This document shows, one piece after another, positions 46,978 through 58,246 of a stretch of DNA of 64,000 nucleotides. The notes beneath the pieces were generated by a model, which was given only the letters and a program-made list of their open reading frames with translations, was not told the DNA's origin and did no database searches. Numbering within the stretch: position 1 is the stretch's first letter; each line of letters opens with the position of its first letter. The stretch is taken from positions 248,001 through 312,000 of the forward strand of contig JAJNNX010000015.1 of NCBI GenBank assembly GCA_023159155.1, given 5' to 3'. Both the position numbers and the translations under genes were made by a program. This DNA is from Ustulina deusta (taxonomy: Eukaryota; Ascomycota; Sordariomycetes; Xylariales; Xylariaceae).

Positions 46978-49365
46978 CTATGCGTACCGGGCCAAGTTCG
47001 TCCTCGGTGCTGGTGTCCATGCCTGCTGTTGTTGCGGACTGTATTGATTCCATCGTCGGCCGTCTGCGGTGCGGGCCATAGGAGGCTGAGGGGGCATGGC
47101 CCAGCCGTTATTTGCAGGAACACCGCCGCCAACCCAGCTGCTATTTGGCTGCGCCTTTCGTGCCAACCTTCTCCTTCGCCTTCCTCGACTTAAGCGAGAG
47201 CAGCAGCAAGCGGCAATCGCAATCACAATGAGACCGCCGACGACTGACGCGACCGGGATTATTATGTCCTTGTTATCGCGGAAGAAGCGCATGACTTTGT
47301 CACCGAGGCTGGCTCCTTTGCAGGTCCCATTATCGCAATGGCCATCACCATCGCAGGGTGTGCCATCCAGGAAGTAGTGCTGTATACCTTCGCATACACC
47401 CGGTGCCGAGTTTGAGGATTTGCAGCGCACTAGGCACGTATTCTCATCGCAGGCAGTTAAGTCGGAGCTGTTCGTTAACCCCCCAACCAGAGTCTGGCAC
47501 TGCAGATCGCGAGAGGTGCACTGGCCGGAGGCGCACTTTAGACCCGACCCGTCTGCGCCACAACTCTGGCCATCTGGCGCCTTAAGGTCTGTTGGGCATG
47601 TCGCCGAGGTACCACTACAGGTTTCCTGCGGATCGCATGTGCCACTACTATCTCGGCAGACTGTTCCATTGGAGGCAAACTGGCACTGATGGGTGCAGCA
47701 GTCCTCGTTTGCAAAGTCACAAACCGAGTTTGTGGTAAATTTACACGTGTTAGGGTCGCAGCAAGAGTTCCCCTGGCAGCCAGTTTCACCACCGCAGTCA
47801 CAGTCTTCTCCTTGTTCTACAATCCCATTGCCACACTGACTACCCGTTATGGTTACCACGTTTTTGTTGTCGCTGAGGCACGCCGAGTTTACGCTATTGC
47901 GATACATTGCGGAGCAGATGTTACCGATACTGCACGGCGAAAACTGCGTGAGACCAGGACCTGTCGATGGATTCATGATGTATGTTCCCCCTGCGTTACA
48001 GGTGGAGCTAGTCAAGGGACAGCATTGATTATTCGCCCGAGTGCCGTCTGCGCAGGTCGTGTCCGTACAATCGTGATAAGCGCCGAATGTATGACCAGTC
48101 TCATGAGCAAAGACTTGCCATTCCGTACTAGTCCGTACGACGACATTTGCGCCAGCTGTAGTGTCATTGCCATTGGCCGAGGAACCCTCCGCACAAAGTT
48201 GACCTAGCCATGCCAAACCCACGGCAGCATCGGTGGCACAGGTGCTCAATAAAGTCCAATAGGCGTTATTGTCTTTGAACTGTCCTCGCCAGTCGGAGAA
48301 AAGGTCCAGACGATCGTTGATAGTAACGCTTGAACTACAGGCTTGATTCCACCGCGATCCGTCTGGAGGGGATCCAGGACATGTCGCATCACTGATTGTC
48401 AGATTTCGAATTCCCAGGCTGATGTTGAACGTAGATTCGTATACTGCCGACGCCATGTTTACCATACTGATAACATTTTGGGTAACATTAGCCTTAGCGT
48501 CAAACTGAGCCGTGTATGTACAGTCGGTTGCGATGCCGATTAAAGCAACCTTCCGAGAGGTTGGACAGCCTTGGGTTGACCCAATGGTGGTAGCAAGGTT
48601 GGCACCGGCACCACTACCGCCTGTGATTTGGTCACCCTGCCGGCGAAGGATCATGTTCGAGTCGACCGACGTTAGGTCGCGCAGATCCAAGCCCAAATTA
48701 ACCGGATGATTGATTTGATTGTTGAAGTCAAGCAAGTCAGAAGAGCAGACGGAGACATTTTCACCAAGTCCACGCTTGAGCTCGTACCCTGAACCATAGA
48801 AATCACCCGCAATATCGGTATCTCTCCAGACAATCATGTAGTCGTTATCGGCATGATGGGCTTCAGGATCCTCGGGGAGACGCGTCTGTCTATACGTCGA
48901 AGCCCGCTGAATATGGTGATAATTTCCGTTGACCCTGAATGTCCCCTCGAATAGGGGAGACGGCCCATCTCGGAGGACTGCTATTCTGGCCCAGCCGGCA
49001 TTGAGCCATTCCGAGTGATGAGGGTGCTGCACAAAAGCATGACCTTTATATACCCTGTGGTCTTTCCTGTCTATCTTCTCCTCATGGGTGACGGCGCCAT
49101 CAGGGCCAAGATATTGTATTGTGGCCTCGTCTGACAGAACATCGTGGTTTGGTTCTAGCTCAATGCGAACCTTGTCTTTTTCGTTATGTAGGAGGAAGCT
49201 GATGGCAAATGACGAGTGTGCGTGGACGCGATTCAACGGCGTATGGAGGGTTGGCCTGTCAACGATAGTGATGTAGTTCAAAGGGTTCCGCTTTACCGAA
49301 TGCGCTTCGGAGTCGCGTGCTAAGGTGCATAACAACGCAACGACGGTGGTAAGAGAGAAGCGCAT
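46978..49365 (-). CDS. ADAM-family membrane metalloprotease (fungal ADM type)
   Basis: A single uninterrupted minus-strand exon of 795 residues. The start at 49365 is chosen because it gives a clean signal peptide (MRFSLTTVVALLCTLARDSE); the frame is open further upstream. The order is prodomain (about 22-270), reprolysin catalytic domain with the zinc site HETGHTFGAYHDC at about residue 420 and a YIMNPS Met-turn, then a Cys-rich disintegrin-like domain starting CGNGIVEQGEDCDCGG, then a Cys-rich/EGF-like part. A transmembrane helix follows at about 690-715 (IIIPVASVVGGLIVIAIAA), then a CCC patch and a basic GRRRRRLARK stop-transfer. The short Pro/Gln-rich cytosolic tail completes the ADAM plan. 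Predicted role: surface or secretory-pathway shedding of membrane proteins; substrates are unknown in fungi. Confidence 0.93.
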   Translation of the reverse strand: MRFSLTTVVALLCTLARDSEAHSVKRNPLNYITIVDRPTLHTPLNRVHAHSSFAISFLLHNEKDKVRIELEPNHDVLSDEATIQYLGPDGAVTHEEKIDRKDHRVYKGHAFVQHPHHSEWLNAGWARIAVLRDGPSPLFEGTFRVNGNYHHIQRASTYRQTRLPEDPEAHHADNDYMIVWRDTDIAGDFYGSGYELKRGLGENVSVCSSDLLDFNNQINHPVNLGLDLRDLTSVDSNMILRRQGDQITGGSGAGANLATTIGSTQGCPTSRKVALIGIATDCTYTAQFDAKANVTQNVISMVNMASAVYESTFNISLGIRNLTISDATCPGSPPDGSRWNQACSSSVTINDRLDLFSDWRGQFKDNNAYWTLLSTCATDAAVGLAWLGQLCAEGSSANGNDTTAGANVVVRTSTEWQVFAHETGHTFGAYHDCTDTTCADGTRANNQCCPLTSSTCNAGGTYIMNPSTGPGLTQFSPCSIGNICSAMYRNSVNSACLSDNKNVVTITGSQCGNGIVEQGEDCDCGGETGCQGNSCCDPNTCKFTTNSVCDFANEDCCTHQCQFASNGTVCRDSSGTCDPQETCSGTSATCPTDLKAPDGQSCGADGSGLKCASGQCTSRDLQCQTLVGGLTNSSDLTACDENTCLVRCKSSNSAPGVCEGIQHYFLDGTPCDGDGHCDNGTCKGASLGDKVMRFFRDNKDIIIPVASVVGGLIVIAIAACCCSRLSRGRRRRRLARKAQPNSSWVGGGVPANNGWAMPPQPPMARTADGRRWNQYSPQQQQAWTPAPRTNLARYA

Positions 49366-52115
49366 GTTCAAGATGAGAGAATCCCGCGGGCGGGACAAGA
49401 CTGTGCGCTCACAACCCCATGTGCGGAGTTCGTTCGTTCGGTGCCGGAAAGGAGAGTTGAGTACCGAAAATGGCGACGGTGAATAGAAGTTTATACAGAG
49501 AACCAAAAAGGGCCAATTCAAAACACGCAGGAGAAACGAGAATACAAGTAGGCAGGCAAGGTATTGTGTAAGGAAGATACCTTGTTCTCCCAGTGGGTTT
49601 GGCTAAGGGGAGGTTCCAGGATCCAAGTCCGCAGGAGCGAGCCTGGAATAGGGTGAGACAAAGACTGGAGAGGGCGTGCCGGGGACCGAAGGCTCGAAAG
49701 CGCCCAGCGCCCGCAGCCCGCACCTGTCAAACAGACCACTAACAAACTTGGAGTTAGGAGGTACCTAAGACGGAATGAACACCAGAATACCTACCTGCAC
49801 AGCAGGTAGCAGACCGCCTGAATGGATCCCTGTCAGGAGGTACATACCTGACCTACCGACCCAGGAACCTCGCCAGGAACCTACCTCTACCCAGTAACGT
49901 AAGTAGGTATGGATACTTACAATTAGCGGCCTCCCCCCGGGGATGCACACCAGAGTGCGACCTCAGATATAGCCCCTCACTTTCGTGTGGTTGATATGTG
50001 TCTATAATATATAAATTTCGTACGCAATCCCAGTCTTACTCTTCTTCTTGAGTATTGGCTTGAGTTGACTCTTTTCAGCCCTAAAATGGCAGGTTGGTGG
50101 TTTTGTATATGGGCCAATCCAGGTGGAATAAAAGCGAGACTAGGTCCCGAGACCCCAGAAATTCGGTTTCGCCTCGGGTCGTGGTACCTTGTGAAGCAGC
50201 TGCACTCCGTCATACCCCGTCTCCTAAGTCATGTTTCAGTGGAGGGGATGGGACACAGCCACCATCCATGATATCTGATGTCCATTTGCACCGGATCAAA
50301 CGGCTCATGGGACCACACAGCCTCTCTAGGGATTCTTGGCAGTGAATGAGACGTCGGCGAGGGGTAGGTATCCTTTTTACAAGCTGAAGGACTGCATACA
50401 TACCTACTACGTAGCCTATTGATGGATATATAATTGGCCTATTAGAGTAATTACATGCTATACAGTACCATGTCGCCTCCCATTGGGATGGGAACCAAAA
50501 GGCCATCTACTGATCTTGGCAGGTAGTGTGCTGCACAATTACACTACTCACGCATACCATCATTGGACACTAACCTTGTTTGGTGCTGATGTATCACTCG
50601 TATTCCCGATATTATTAACTTTGAACAACACCTACATACGTCTACCATTCGTATTCTCCGATCAATAATTGACAAATACTAGTAGGACTTAGATACTCCA
50701 TCCTCAATAAGCACGGGTAAGAAAATACTACAAGAATAGTTAGCTCTTTGTGGGCAATTTATAGGTATGCTCTCTATCCTTGTTCATGCATGCCATTCAC
50801 ACAAACCTACTGTAAGTAATTCCCACCATTAAACCGCCGGAGTAAACATATGTTAACTCTATTTTTTCCTCTCCCAAGGTGAAAAAAAGAACCGCGAGAG
50901 TAATATCGGTAAGATACTTAGTTCTTGCGTATGTTACATATAGGCAGACTGTTGCTCATCAGAAGTCATGAAAGCCAATCTACTAAACTTCAAAATCAGA
51001 CAGGCACTCATGTACATATATATCCCATGCATACATTCCTCTTATACAGAACCCAAGTTCATCCAACTGCCAGAATCATATCAATAACAACAAAACCTCA
51101 ATATCGAACTTCACGACACCCGACGCCCGCTAATCACCTGCTCTTCTTACATATCTGTGGCACCTGTGCCGAGCAAACCGAAAGCCAGATTTGTACTCAA
51201 CAACACGATCGTCACAATACTACCGTAATATCTTCAATCCTACATACCCTCTCTTTGGATCTTTCTTGGCAGATCTGTCCAAGAAAATCTAGGCTTGCCG
51301 ACAAAAACCAACCAACCAGCCCCTTCGCCAAGTTGGATGACGCGTGTGCGTATTCTTTCGCCTTCCGCCTTTCGCATGTACCTACTCATCGTCTTCTACA
51401 TTTGAAAAACACGGCTGTGTGCCGGCTTGGCAGAACTGCGGATTGCCGGCTCACCTACAAAGGCCATAAAAAACAACTACATTGGCTAGGTCTAGCTAAG
51501 TTAGGTATGGCCGCAACTAATTTGGTCTGATGCGCTCAGTATTGCAGTGAGGAGGTACTAACTAACTCGTAAAGTAACTCTTCTATAGGTAGCTATTAAA
51601 GCCGTTGTCAGAGATTTAAAATTTATTAACAAAAAACCATTATATATATATAAAGCTGCTAAATTAGTATTTTTTATATATATTAAGAGTTATAGTAGCT
51701 TAGGTATGAAGTGTACCTAGTATAGAAAGTTCAAGACATGTGTGGGCACCTGGTCACCGTAGGGGTTTTTCGTGGCCTTTGTAGGTACCTAGGTAGGCTA
51801 ACAACTTGCACGGACACAAGTCCCCACAAGAAGCCCCTGTCTAGCTGAGACCAAGAAAGCATCAACGTCACCATCACCGCCAAGTAAGTAGTATTTAGAC
51901 TGTCAATCACGGGTGTTGTGAGATACCAGTAGCGGGGACCAGAGTAGGCAGACCAAGTAAATCCCTCAGATCCAGGGTGGACGTTAAAACCTTCTTACAA
52001 AAAGTCTCTATTTACTGAAAAACTCATCCCACTATTGTAACAATATGGTATCAAAAAACCCGCCGCGAATTAGCTCACAGTTGCCTACCCTTATATCTAC
52101 TTGTATTTTGTGATT
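49366..52115. other. Intergenic region, about 2.75 kb
   Basis: Contains the ADAM promoter and the 3' flank of the acetyl-CoA synthetase gene. TAGGTA-type words occur (49741-49770, 51783-51800), and a very AT-rich island at 51589-51720 is listed separately. The 200-codon open frame at 50925-51530 lacks coding character. Confidence 0.5.
51589..51720 (+). mobile_element. Possible relic of a pogo/Fot1-type transposase N terminus
   Basis: An AT-rich island (TATATATATATAAAG) within GC-balanced DNA reads, in one frame of 43 codons, VAIKAVVRDLKFINKKPLYI, then YKAAKLVFFIYIKSYSSLG. The spacing resembles the psq-type helix-turn-helix that opens pogo/Fot1 transposases (a run of Lys, then a K-A-A-K helix, then the turn before S-T-L). 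The composition suggests repeat-induced point mutation. Nothing else of an element is visible, so this is tentative. Confidence 0.25.
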
Positions 52116-54504
52116 TTACTTCTTTTTCGCCTCGTGGACGATGGCAATGATCTTATCGACAATGGACGGGTCAGAGAGCTACGGAAACATCTCACGTCAG
52201 TAACTTCTCTCTTAACAGCGCAATGTCGTCTGAAAACTTACCGTCGTCGTGTCGCCAAGTTGATCCTCCTCACCGGCCAGAATCTTCCTCAAGATACGGC
52301 GCATGATCTTACCACTACGGGTCTTTGGGAGATCGGGCACAATGTATACGGCCTTGGGGGCGGCGAAAGGGCCAATACTCCTGCGAACCTGCAGAATAAA
52401 TTCCTTTCGTAGCGCATCTGTCGCCTCGTCGCCCTTGTTGATGGCAACGAACGCGTTGACGGCTTGGCCCGTCAGCTCGTCGGCGACACCGACGACAGCA
52501 GACTCAGCTACCGAATGGTGCTCGAGAAGGGCTGCTTCGATTTCGGCTGTTGATAGACGATGACCACTAACATTGACGACATCATCAACTCTTCCCCGGA
52601 TCCAGTAGAAGCCTTCGTGATCGCGACCAGCTCCATCACCAGTGAACTACATATTTGTCAATAGAAGGTTTCATTGTATGCGAGGGAAGGACTCACGTAG
52701 TAACCCTTGTATACATCCAAATATGTCTCCATATATCGCTTGTGTGCTCCCCAAACGGTACGGGCTAGGCTAGGCCATGGCTGTTTGAAAGCCAAAACGC
52801 CTTCGACGTCGTTCCCATGGATCTCCTCACCCGAAACAGGGTCGATGATGGCAGGTTCAATTCCAAAGAAGGGCAAAGATGCGCTTCCGGGTTTTGTTGG
52901 TGTCACACCAGCAAGTGGTGCAATGACGTTGGATCCAGTCTCGGTTTGCCAGTAGGTCTATTTCGTCAGCAGTCATTCGTCTCATTGGCAAAGGTGCGGC
53001 TTACATCAACGATATGAGCCTCCTCTTTACCAACAACTTCAAAGTACCATTTCCAAATCTCAGCTGCGATGGGCTCTCCAACTGATCCCAGAACTCTCAG
53101 CTTAGACATCTTGGCTTTTACAAAATCATCGCCTGCGCGCTTTAATAATCTTAGCGCGGTGGGAGCTACATAGAATTGGGTAACCTCATGTTGCTCAATA
53201 ATTTCCCAGTAGCGGGAGAAGTTGGGGTATGCTGGCGTGCCCTCGAACACTACTGTGGAGACACCGAGAAGTAGGGGCGCATACACCACATACGTGTGAC
53301 CAGTAATCCAGCCGACATCACCACCGCAGAAGTACCGGTCGCCATCGTGAATATCGAACACATATTTTCCTGTCATTGCAGCTCCAAGGAGATAGCCACC
53401 AGTGCTATGCATTATGCCCTTTGGTTTACCGGTCGATCCAGAAGTGTAAAGTAGGAACAGGGGATCCTCGGAGTTCACAACTTCAGGGGCGATGTACGAT
53501 GGCCACTTCTGGACTTCCTCGTGCCACCACAAGTCGCGGCCAGGCGTGAACGGGACATCGGCACCGGTGCGCTTAAAGACTAGTACACCAGTGACCTCAG
53601 GACATTGCTTGAGTGCGTCGTCGACGATTTTCTTTGTGCCAATGAGCTTGCCACCTCGCTTGCCCTCGTCAGCAGTGATGACCACCCTGGACTGACTATC
53701 AGTGACACGGTCGCGTAAAGAATCGGATGAGAAACCGGCAAATACGACCGAGTGGACTGCTCCAATACGACTGATGGCGAGTAAGGCGATTAGAGCTTCG
53801 GGAATCATGGGTAGGTAGACGGCGACGGTGTCTCCTTTCCGGACGCCCATCTTCTTAAGCACAAAGGAGACCCTGGAAACCTCACGGAGTAGCTCCCCGT
53901 ACGTCAAGTTACGGCCCTCGCCAGGTTCATCGGCCTCGTAGATGATGGCAACCTTATTGGGATCCTTGAAAGCATGTCTATCGACACAGTTGAAGGAGGC
54001 GTTGAGCTGACCGTCCGGAAACCAAGCCACATCACCGTCGGGCAGTGATCCGGAGCGAACTGTATTGAATTCACGCTGCCACGTTAAAAGCTCCCTAGCT
54101 CTCTCCCCCCAGAACTTATGAGGCTCGGTGATAGACTCCTTGTATAGTTTTTGGTACTCCTCGAGGCCTGCGAGGGGTTAGCAACCCATGGCTGACGAGC
54201 ATGTAATGCCTTCTCGTGACAACTTACTACCGATGTGTGGCTTGCTGGGATGCTCTATACGACGTTAGATGTTACGAGGCCCGATTGCGTGACACAAGAC
54301 ACGGGGGAGCTGGTTGAAGCTTACTATCGAGCATCTTCTGTGGGGGATCTGGATACTCGGTGTCAGCGATGTGGTCATAGTCGCATTCGCGCAGCGGATT
54401 TGCGCACGCACGAAAATGCGCGGACAATCAATTGAGGGTATCTTACGGAAGGTGTCGACGAGATGGGCCTCGGCGACCACAGGCGCCTTGCCTACTTCAC
54501 CCAT
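52116..54504 (-). CDS. ACS1: Acetyl-CoA synthetase
   Basis: Seven minus-strand exons, 54504-54447, 54348-54325 (24 nt), 54254-54228 (27 nt), 54167-53005, 52957-52697, 52646-52242 and 52178-52116, give 666 residues. The two tiny exons assemble [30 protein letters not shown], the expected ACS N terminus. The enzyme makes acetyl-CoA from acetate, ATP and CoA via acetyl-AMP. Seen: AMP-binding P loop [18 protein letters not shown] (about 275), [55 protein letters not shown] (hinge region), and the catalytic Lys in [14 protein letters not shown] (about 626). It corresponds to facA/acu-5-type genes for acetate use, cytosolic or nuclear. An 8-nt tandem repeat lies about 330 bp upstream. Confidence 0.96.
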
Positions 54505-57061
54505 ATTTGCGGCGCTGGAAGGTTGACCGAAGGGGTGACCGATGCGAGGGAGGGCGAGGACAATGCGGCGGGGTACTTTGAATACTTCGAGTACCGGTAC
54601 TTTGGCGGGGTATGAAAGGAGGCGAAGACAGAGGATGTGCACCGACGCGAGCGCTCTCACTTATAAATAGACAAAGGGGGAGTCGTAAGCGATTCGCTGA
54701 TGCAACGGAGAACTGGAAAGGAGGGCTAGGAAGGGGGAGGACAAAAGGGTGTGAATTTGGTGAAAGGAATCGCTAGCGAGGGAACAGCTCAGTTTTGTAT
54801 GTTCATGGACATGCGACATTACGCGATGCGATCGATACCTGGATACCTGGATACCTGGATACCACGCGATACCTCGCTACCTCGCTACATACTCGCGCTA
54901 CACTGCTACAGTACCAACGCTGCGACGGTACCACGGTGCTGCCACGGCAGGCCGGTAGGTAGGGAGGTAGCGGAGGCAGGCAGTGTACCTTACCTTATCC
55001 ACTTGCTACTTTCAGCACGTTATTATATTGTTACCCTACCCCACGCTCCGATGTGGTAGCCCGGCCGTGATCCTTAAAGGGCATTACAGGCACGATCTCC
55101 AGGTAGGGTGATGCCAATCCATCCCGTGTAGGTACCCTTCCCCTTCCCCTTCCCTCTGCCCTCCACCGCCGCTTACCTATCTCGATAGGATGCCACGATG
55201 GCATAGGGCTTGAGGAGAATCCAGGGTAGAGCGAGGTCAGGGACCAGGTGGGTCTTATCTTCCGCTTCCGCTCGACCGCCCGTCCCCGTGTCATGTCTAA
55301 GTGCATCACTCACAGCGGCTAACCTTGGCAAAATCATGTCACCAAGGGAGGGAGGAGCGGGTGGCCATTTATCGAGCCTTTTTCCCGGGATCGAGTTGTG
55401 ACAGAATATGGATGGCGTTCTTCTGTCTGGCATGTTTCTGCTTGTGAAATGTGACGGCCCCGAACAACATCAACCAAGACGAGGATCTACTTACCTACCA
55501 ATGTACATTGTAGATCGCCTCGGCCCGTCCACGTAGGGACAAGAATACATGCCGTGCCACGGGAATGACTGCGAATACCAAACCTCGTCGACCGCCTATT
55601 GACTCAAACTGCACAGTTGCATTGTGGCACGGGCACTGTACCAGTAACGTATGGAGAATCACAACACCTGGGGAATCCTCCCGGGTGCTTGGGTATAGGA
55701 GCAAGGGTAGACATGCGACAGTTCATGGGGTTATAATAGACTGTTCTTATAACAAAGCCGAAGCCCTCCTACCAGCAAGGGCCCAGACCAATGGTTCATG
55801 TCACAGCACACTACGATGTCTTGTGAGCGTGTCCAAAGGAAGCTGGGCGGTTTCGATGTCGTCAGACCAATGCAACCACACCCCACGATATGTGATGTGT
55901 AATAAGCTGAAGGGCAGTGGGCAGGGGCCAAGCGCCGGGTTATCGCCATACCCGAGTAGGTAGAGCGCAGCGATGCTGGATGGAATACTTACTAAGGCAG
56001 CCGAGTGAGTGGAATGTCTGACACTCCATCGTCCTGTGCGGCTGGTAGTACCTTGCGTCGAGAACAACCGGAGAGCTTAACACGACGGTAGCGCTGGAAC
56101 GACAGGTAGACCCAGACACTGGCCCGGAGACGCGGATGGGGGATATTGGTTGGATAGCGAGTGACTTTGTCCACTGTGAGAGAAGTCGGTCCAGGACATA
56201 CTACCTAAGTATGTAAGGCAATCCTTCTGGATACTGTTCTGGATGTCCTACCCGGCCCTCACCTGACAAACCCCGCACTTGGAGTGCGCCTGGAGTACGC
56301 CACCACCTGGCTGACTGCCTGGGACATACGGTCCTGGCTTGGCATCCCCAATTAGCACCCCGACTCGTCATATTACGTTATACATGAACGCCCCCGGCTC
56401 AGATACAAATTTACGCTACATGGTCTCACCCTTCCTTGCTTTAATTAACGCATCGCGACAGACGCCTCTTCATCTGACCCCCGACCGCCTTTTGTAAGCA
56501 TGATGCCGGATCCAGGTCCCCGGTTGACGTCCTGGTTGTATATGTATAGTGTACTGGTGCTCTTGTCGCGTTGCCGAGAACCACCCAGGGATCTGGGCAG
56601 AACGCGGGGGGTTCCACCTATTCTGACAGGGATCTATCTATAGCGTCCGTTATCCGAGTATAATCATTACCTAGGTAATGATAGGTGTGTTGCACCGGAC
56701 ATAGACAATAGGCTAGGCTCGGCATCTCTAAAGCAGTATGCGGAGCAGATCCATACGACTGTGCGCGTGCTGCTCCGATGCGGCGGAAGGGAGTACATCG
56801 GTTCTCGGTTATAGCAACAAACTATATCGTCGCTCATATTACACATTGGTTTCCCGATAACGGATCCAGACATCTTATTAAAGGACTTAAGTAACCCCAT
56901 CAACCCCATCTTGTTCATTGGATCTGTGATGTAGCCAAGTAGTACCTCACCTCAGCTACACTGCCCGAACGCCTCCCATGTACCCATAATGCAACATTAC
57001 CCCAACTCCGAGCCAAGCCACAAGCCACATCCATTTAAGACGGTGCAGTCCGTCCTCGCTA
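54505..57061. other. Intergenic region, about 2.55 kb
   Basis: Promoter of ACS1 on the left and 3' flank of RFC5 on the right. It includes CCCCTT repeats near 55138-55157, the GGATACCT repeat listed separately and scattered TACCTA words. No gene is recognised. Confidence 0.5.
54834..54863. repeat. 8-nt tandem repeat GGATACCT, about 3.8 copies
   Basis: Head-to-tail copies of GATACCTG, followed by two copies of a related 8-nt CTACCTCG unit nearby, upstream of the acetyl-CoA synthetase gene. Confidence 0.85.
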
Positions 57062-58246
57062 CTACATGTCCATGCTCATTAGGTACATCTCGATTATTCG
57101 CATGAATTTGGCTACAAAGGCTTCAAGGTGGAAAATGACTTTGGAGCCTGTTCTTATTCTGTGCTCATAGAAGGCCGACCACTTGATCACTTCCCATTTC
57201 AAGGCGTCATCGATTTGAGGAATCAGTTTAAAGGTCAACGTCTTGAGGATGGTCGTAGGTGGTATGCAATGAGTAAGCAGATCATAGAGCTTGGATCTAA
57301 TAACGAGAATCTGTGCGGGTGTATGTTGGTCCATCATATCTTTCGCGATCTGTGATATCAAAGCCTCCCAGTCTGGGGGAGGGATAGGGGTGGTATCTGT
57401 CACTTTCTCACTACAAGAAGGTCAGCGCCACGATAGAAGCTAGGTTGGTCTTAAGGCATACTTCTGAGCATGGACCGCCTCGTACATTAACAAGGCTCGC
57501 CGCAAGTTTCGCCCGCTCTCCTCAGCAATTCGTTTGTGTAGTCCTTTCACTACTGGCCAACCTTCGCGCTTGGCCGAGTCGGCTAATACGCTAGAAATCT
57601 CATCCACGGTCGGGGCGGCCACACGGACGAGAAGTGTTCGACTTCGGATTGGTGCAATAATGTTGGCGGTGCTGTTGGCAAGCAGGATTAATCGTAAATT
57701 CGGGCTGTATTTCTCCATTGTTCTTCTCAAGGCAGCCTGAGCATCTCGTGTGAGATGATCTGCCTCATTGATGACGACAACCTTAAATCTTTGTTTGGCC
57801 GACTGATCAACCTGTTGTGTCTGGGCAACTTCCTTGAGCAAATCTTGGATAACGACGCGATCGTAATTGCCAACATCGGATGGCGTGATTTCGAGGTGGT
57901 ATACTGAAGCTACGATATTGAATTCGAGTTTTCGGTTGCCACTAGTTTGGAAGACGCGCGCATCGATCTTGATCTTTTCTACGCCGGGGCCATAAAGCTC
58001 CTTCAGTGTAGCGACGATACGAGTCTTCTTGCCAGCCCCAGAGGGCCCGTAGACGAGGAGGTGAGGGAAGTCGCCGCTTTGTGCCTAGGAAGACGAGGCG
58101 TATGAGTCTTTCTCGCACACTCATAGATGGGGGCATCTTCACTGGGGTCGAGCACATACCAACGATCGCAGTCTGTCAGAGAGCTCCGAGTGGTAGGTGA
58201 GGGTATCGAGGGACCGTGGCCGATGTTTGTCAACGATGAGGGCCAT
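57062..58246 (-). CDS. RFC5: Replication factor C subunit 5 (clamp loader)
   Basis: Three minus-strand exons, 58246-58160, 58084-57462 and 57410-57062, join as RLRSL|AQSGDFPHLL and VHAQ|NEKVTD to give 352 residues. Seen: MALIVDKHRPRSLDTL (RFC box), P loop YGPSGAGKKT, the box with NYDRVVIQDLLKEV, a Walker-B-like VVINEADHL, LRRTMEKYSPNLRLILLANS and PIRSRTLLVRV. A helical collar domain follows, with DALKWEVIKWSAFYEHR at the C terminus. Rfc5 is the member whose own ATP site is degenerate (NEAD rather than DEAD), and it loads PCNA onto primed DNA with Rfc1-4. The SRC arginine-finger motif reads SRT here. Confidence 0.95.

Noticed and set aside
49366..49521. Upstream in-frame extension of the ADAM protein
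   Set aside because: It would bury the clear signal peptide that begins at 49365.
50925..51530. 201-codon plus-strand open frame
   Set aside because: No ATG at its start, His/Thr/Cys-rich random composition, and no similarity to any protein I know.
54265..54446. Straight read-through of the first ACS exon as a longer ORF
   Set aside because: Loses similarity to acetyl-CoA synthetase after VDTF; the microexon chain restores it.
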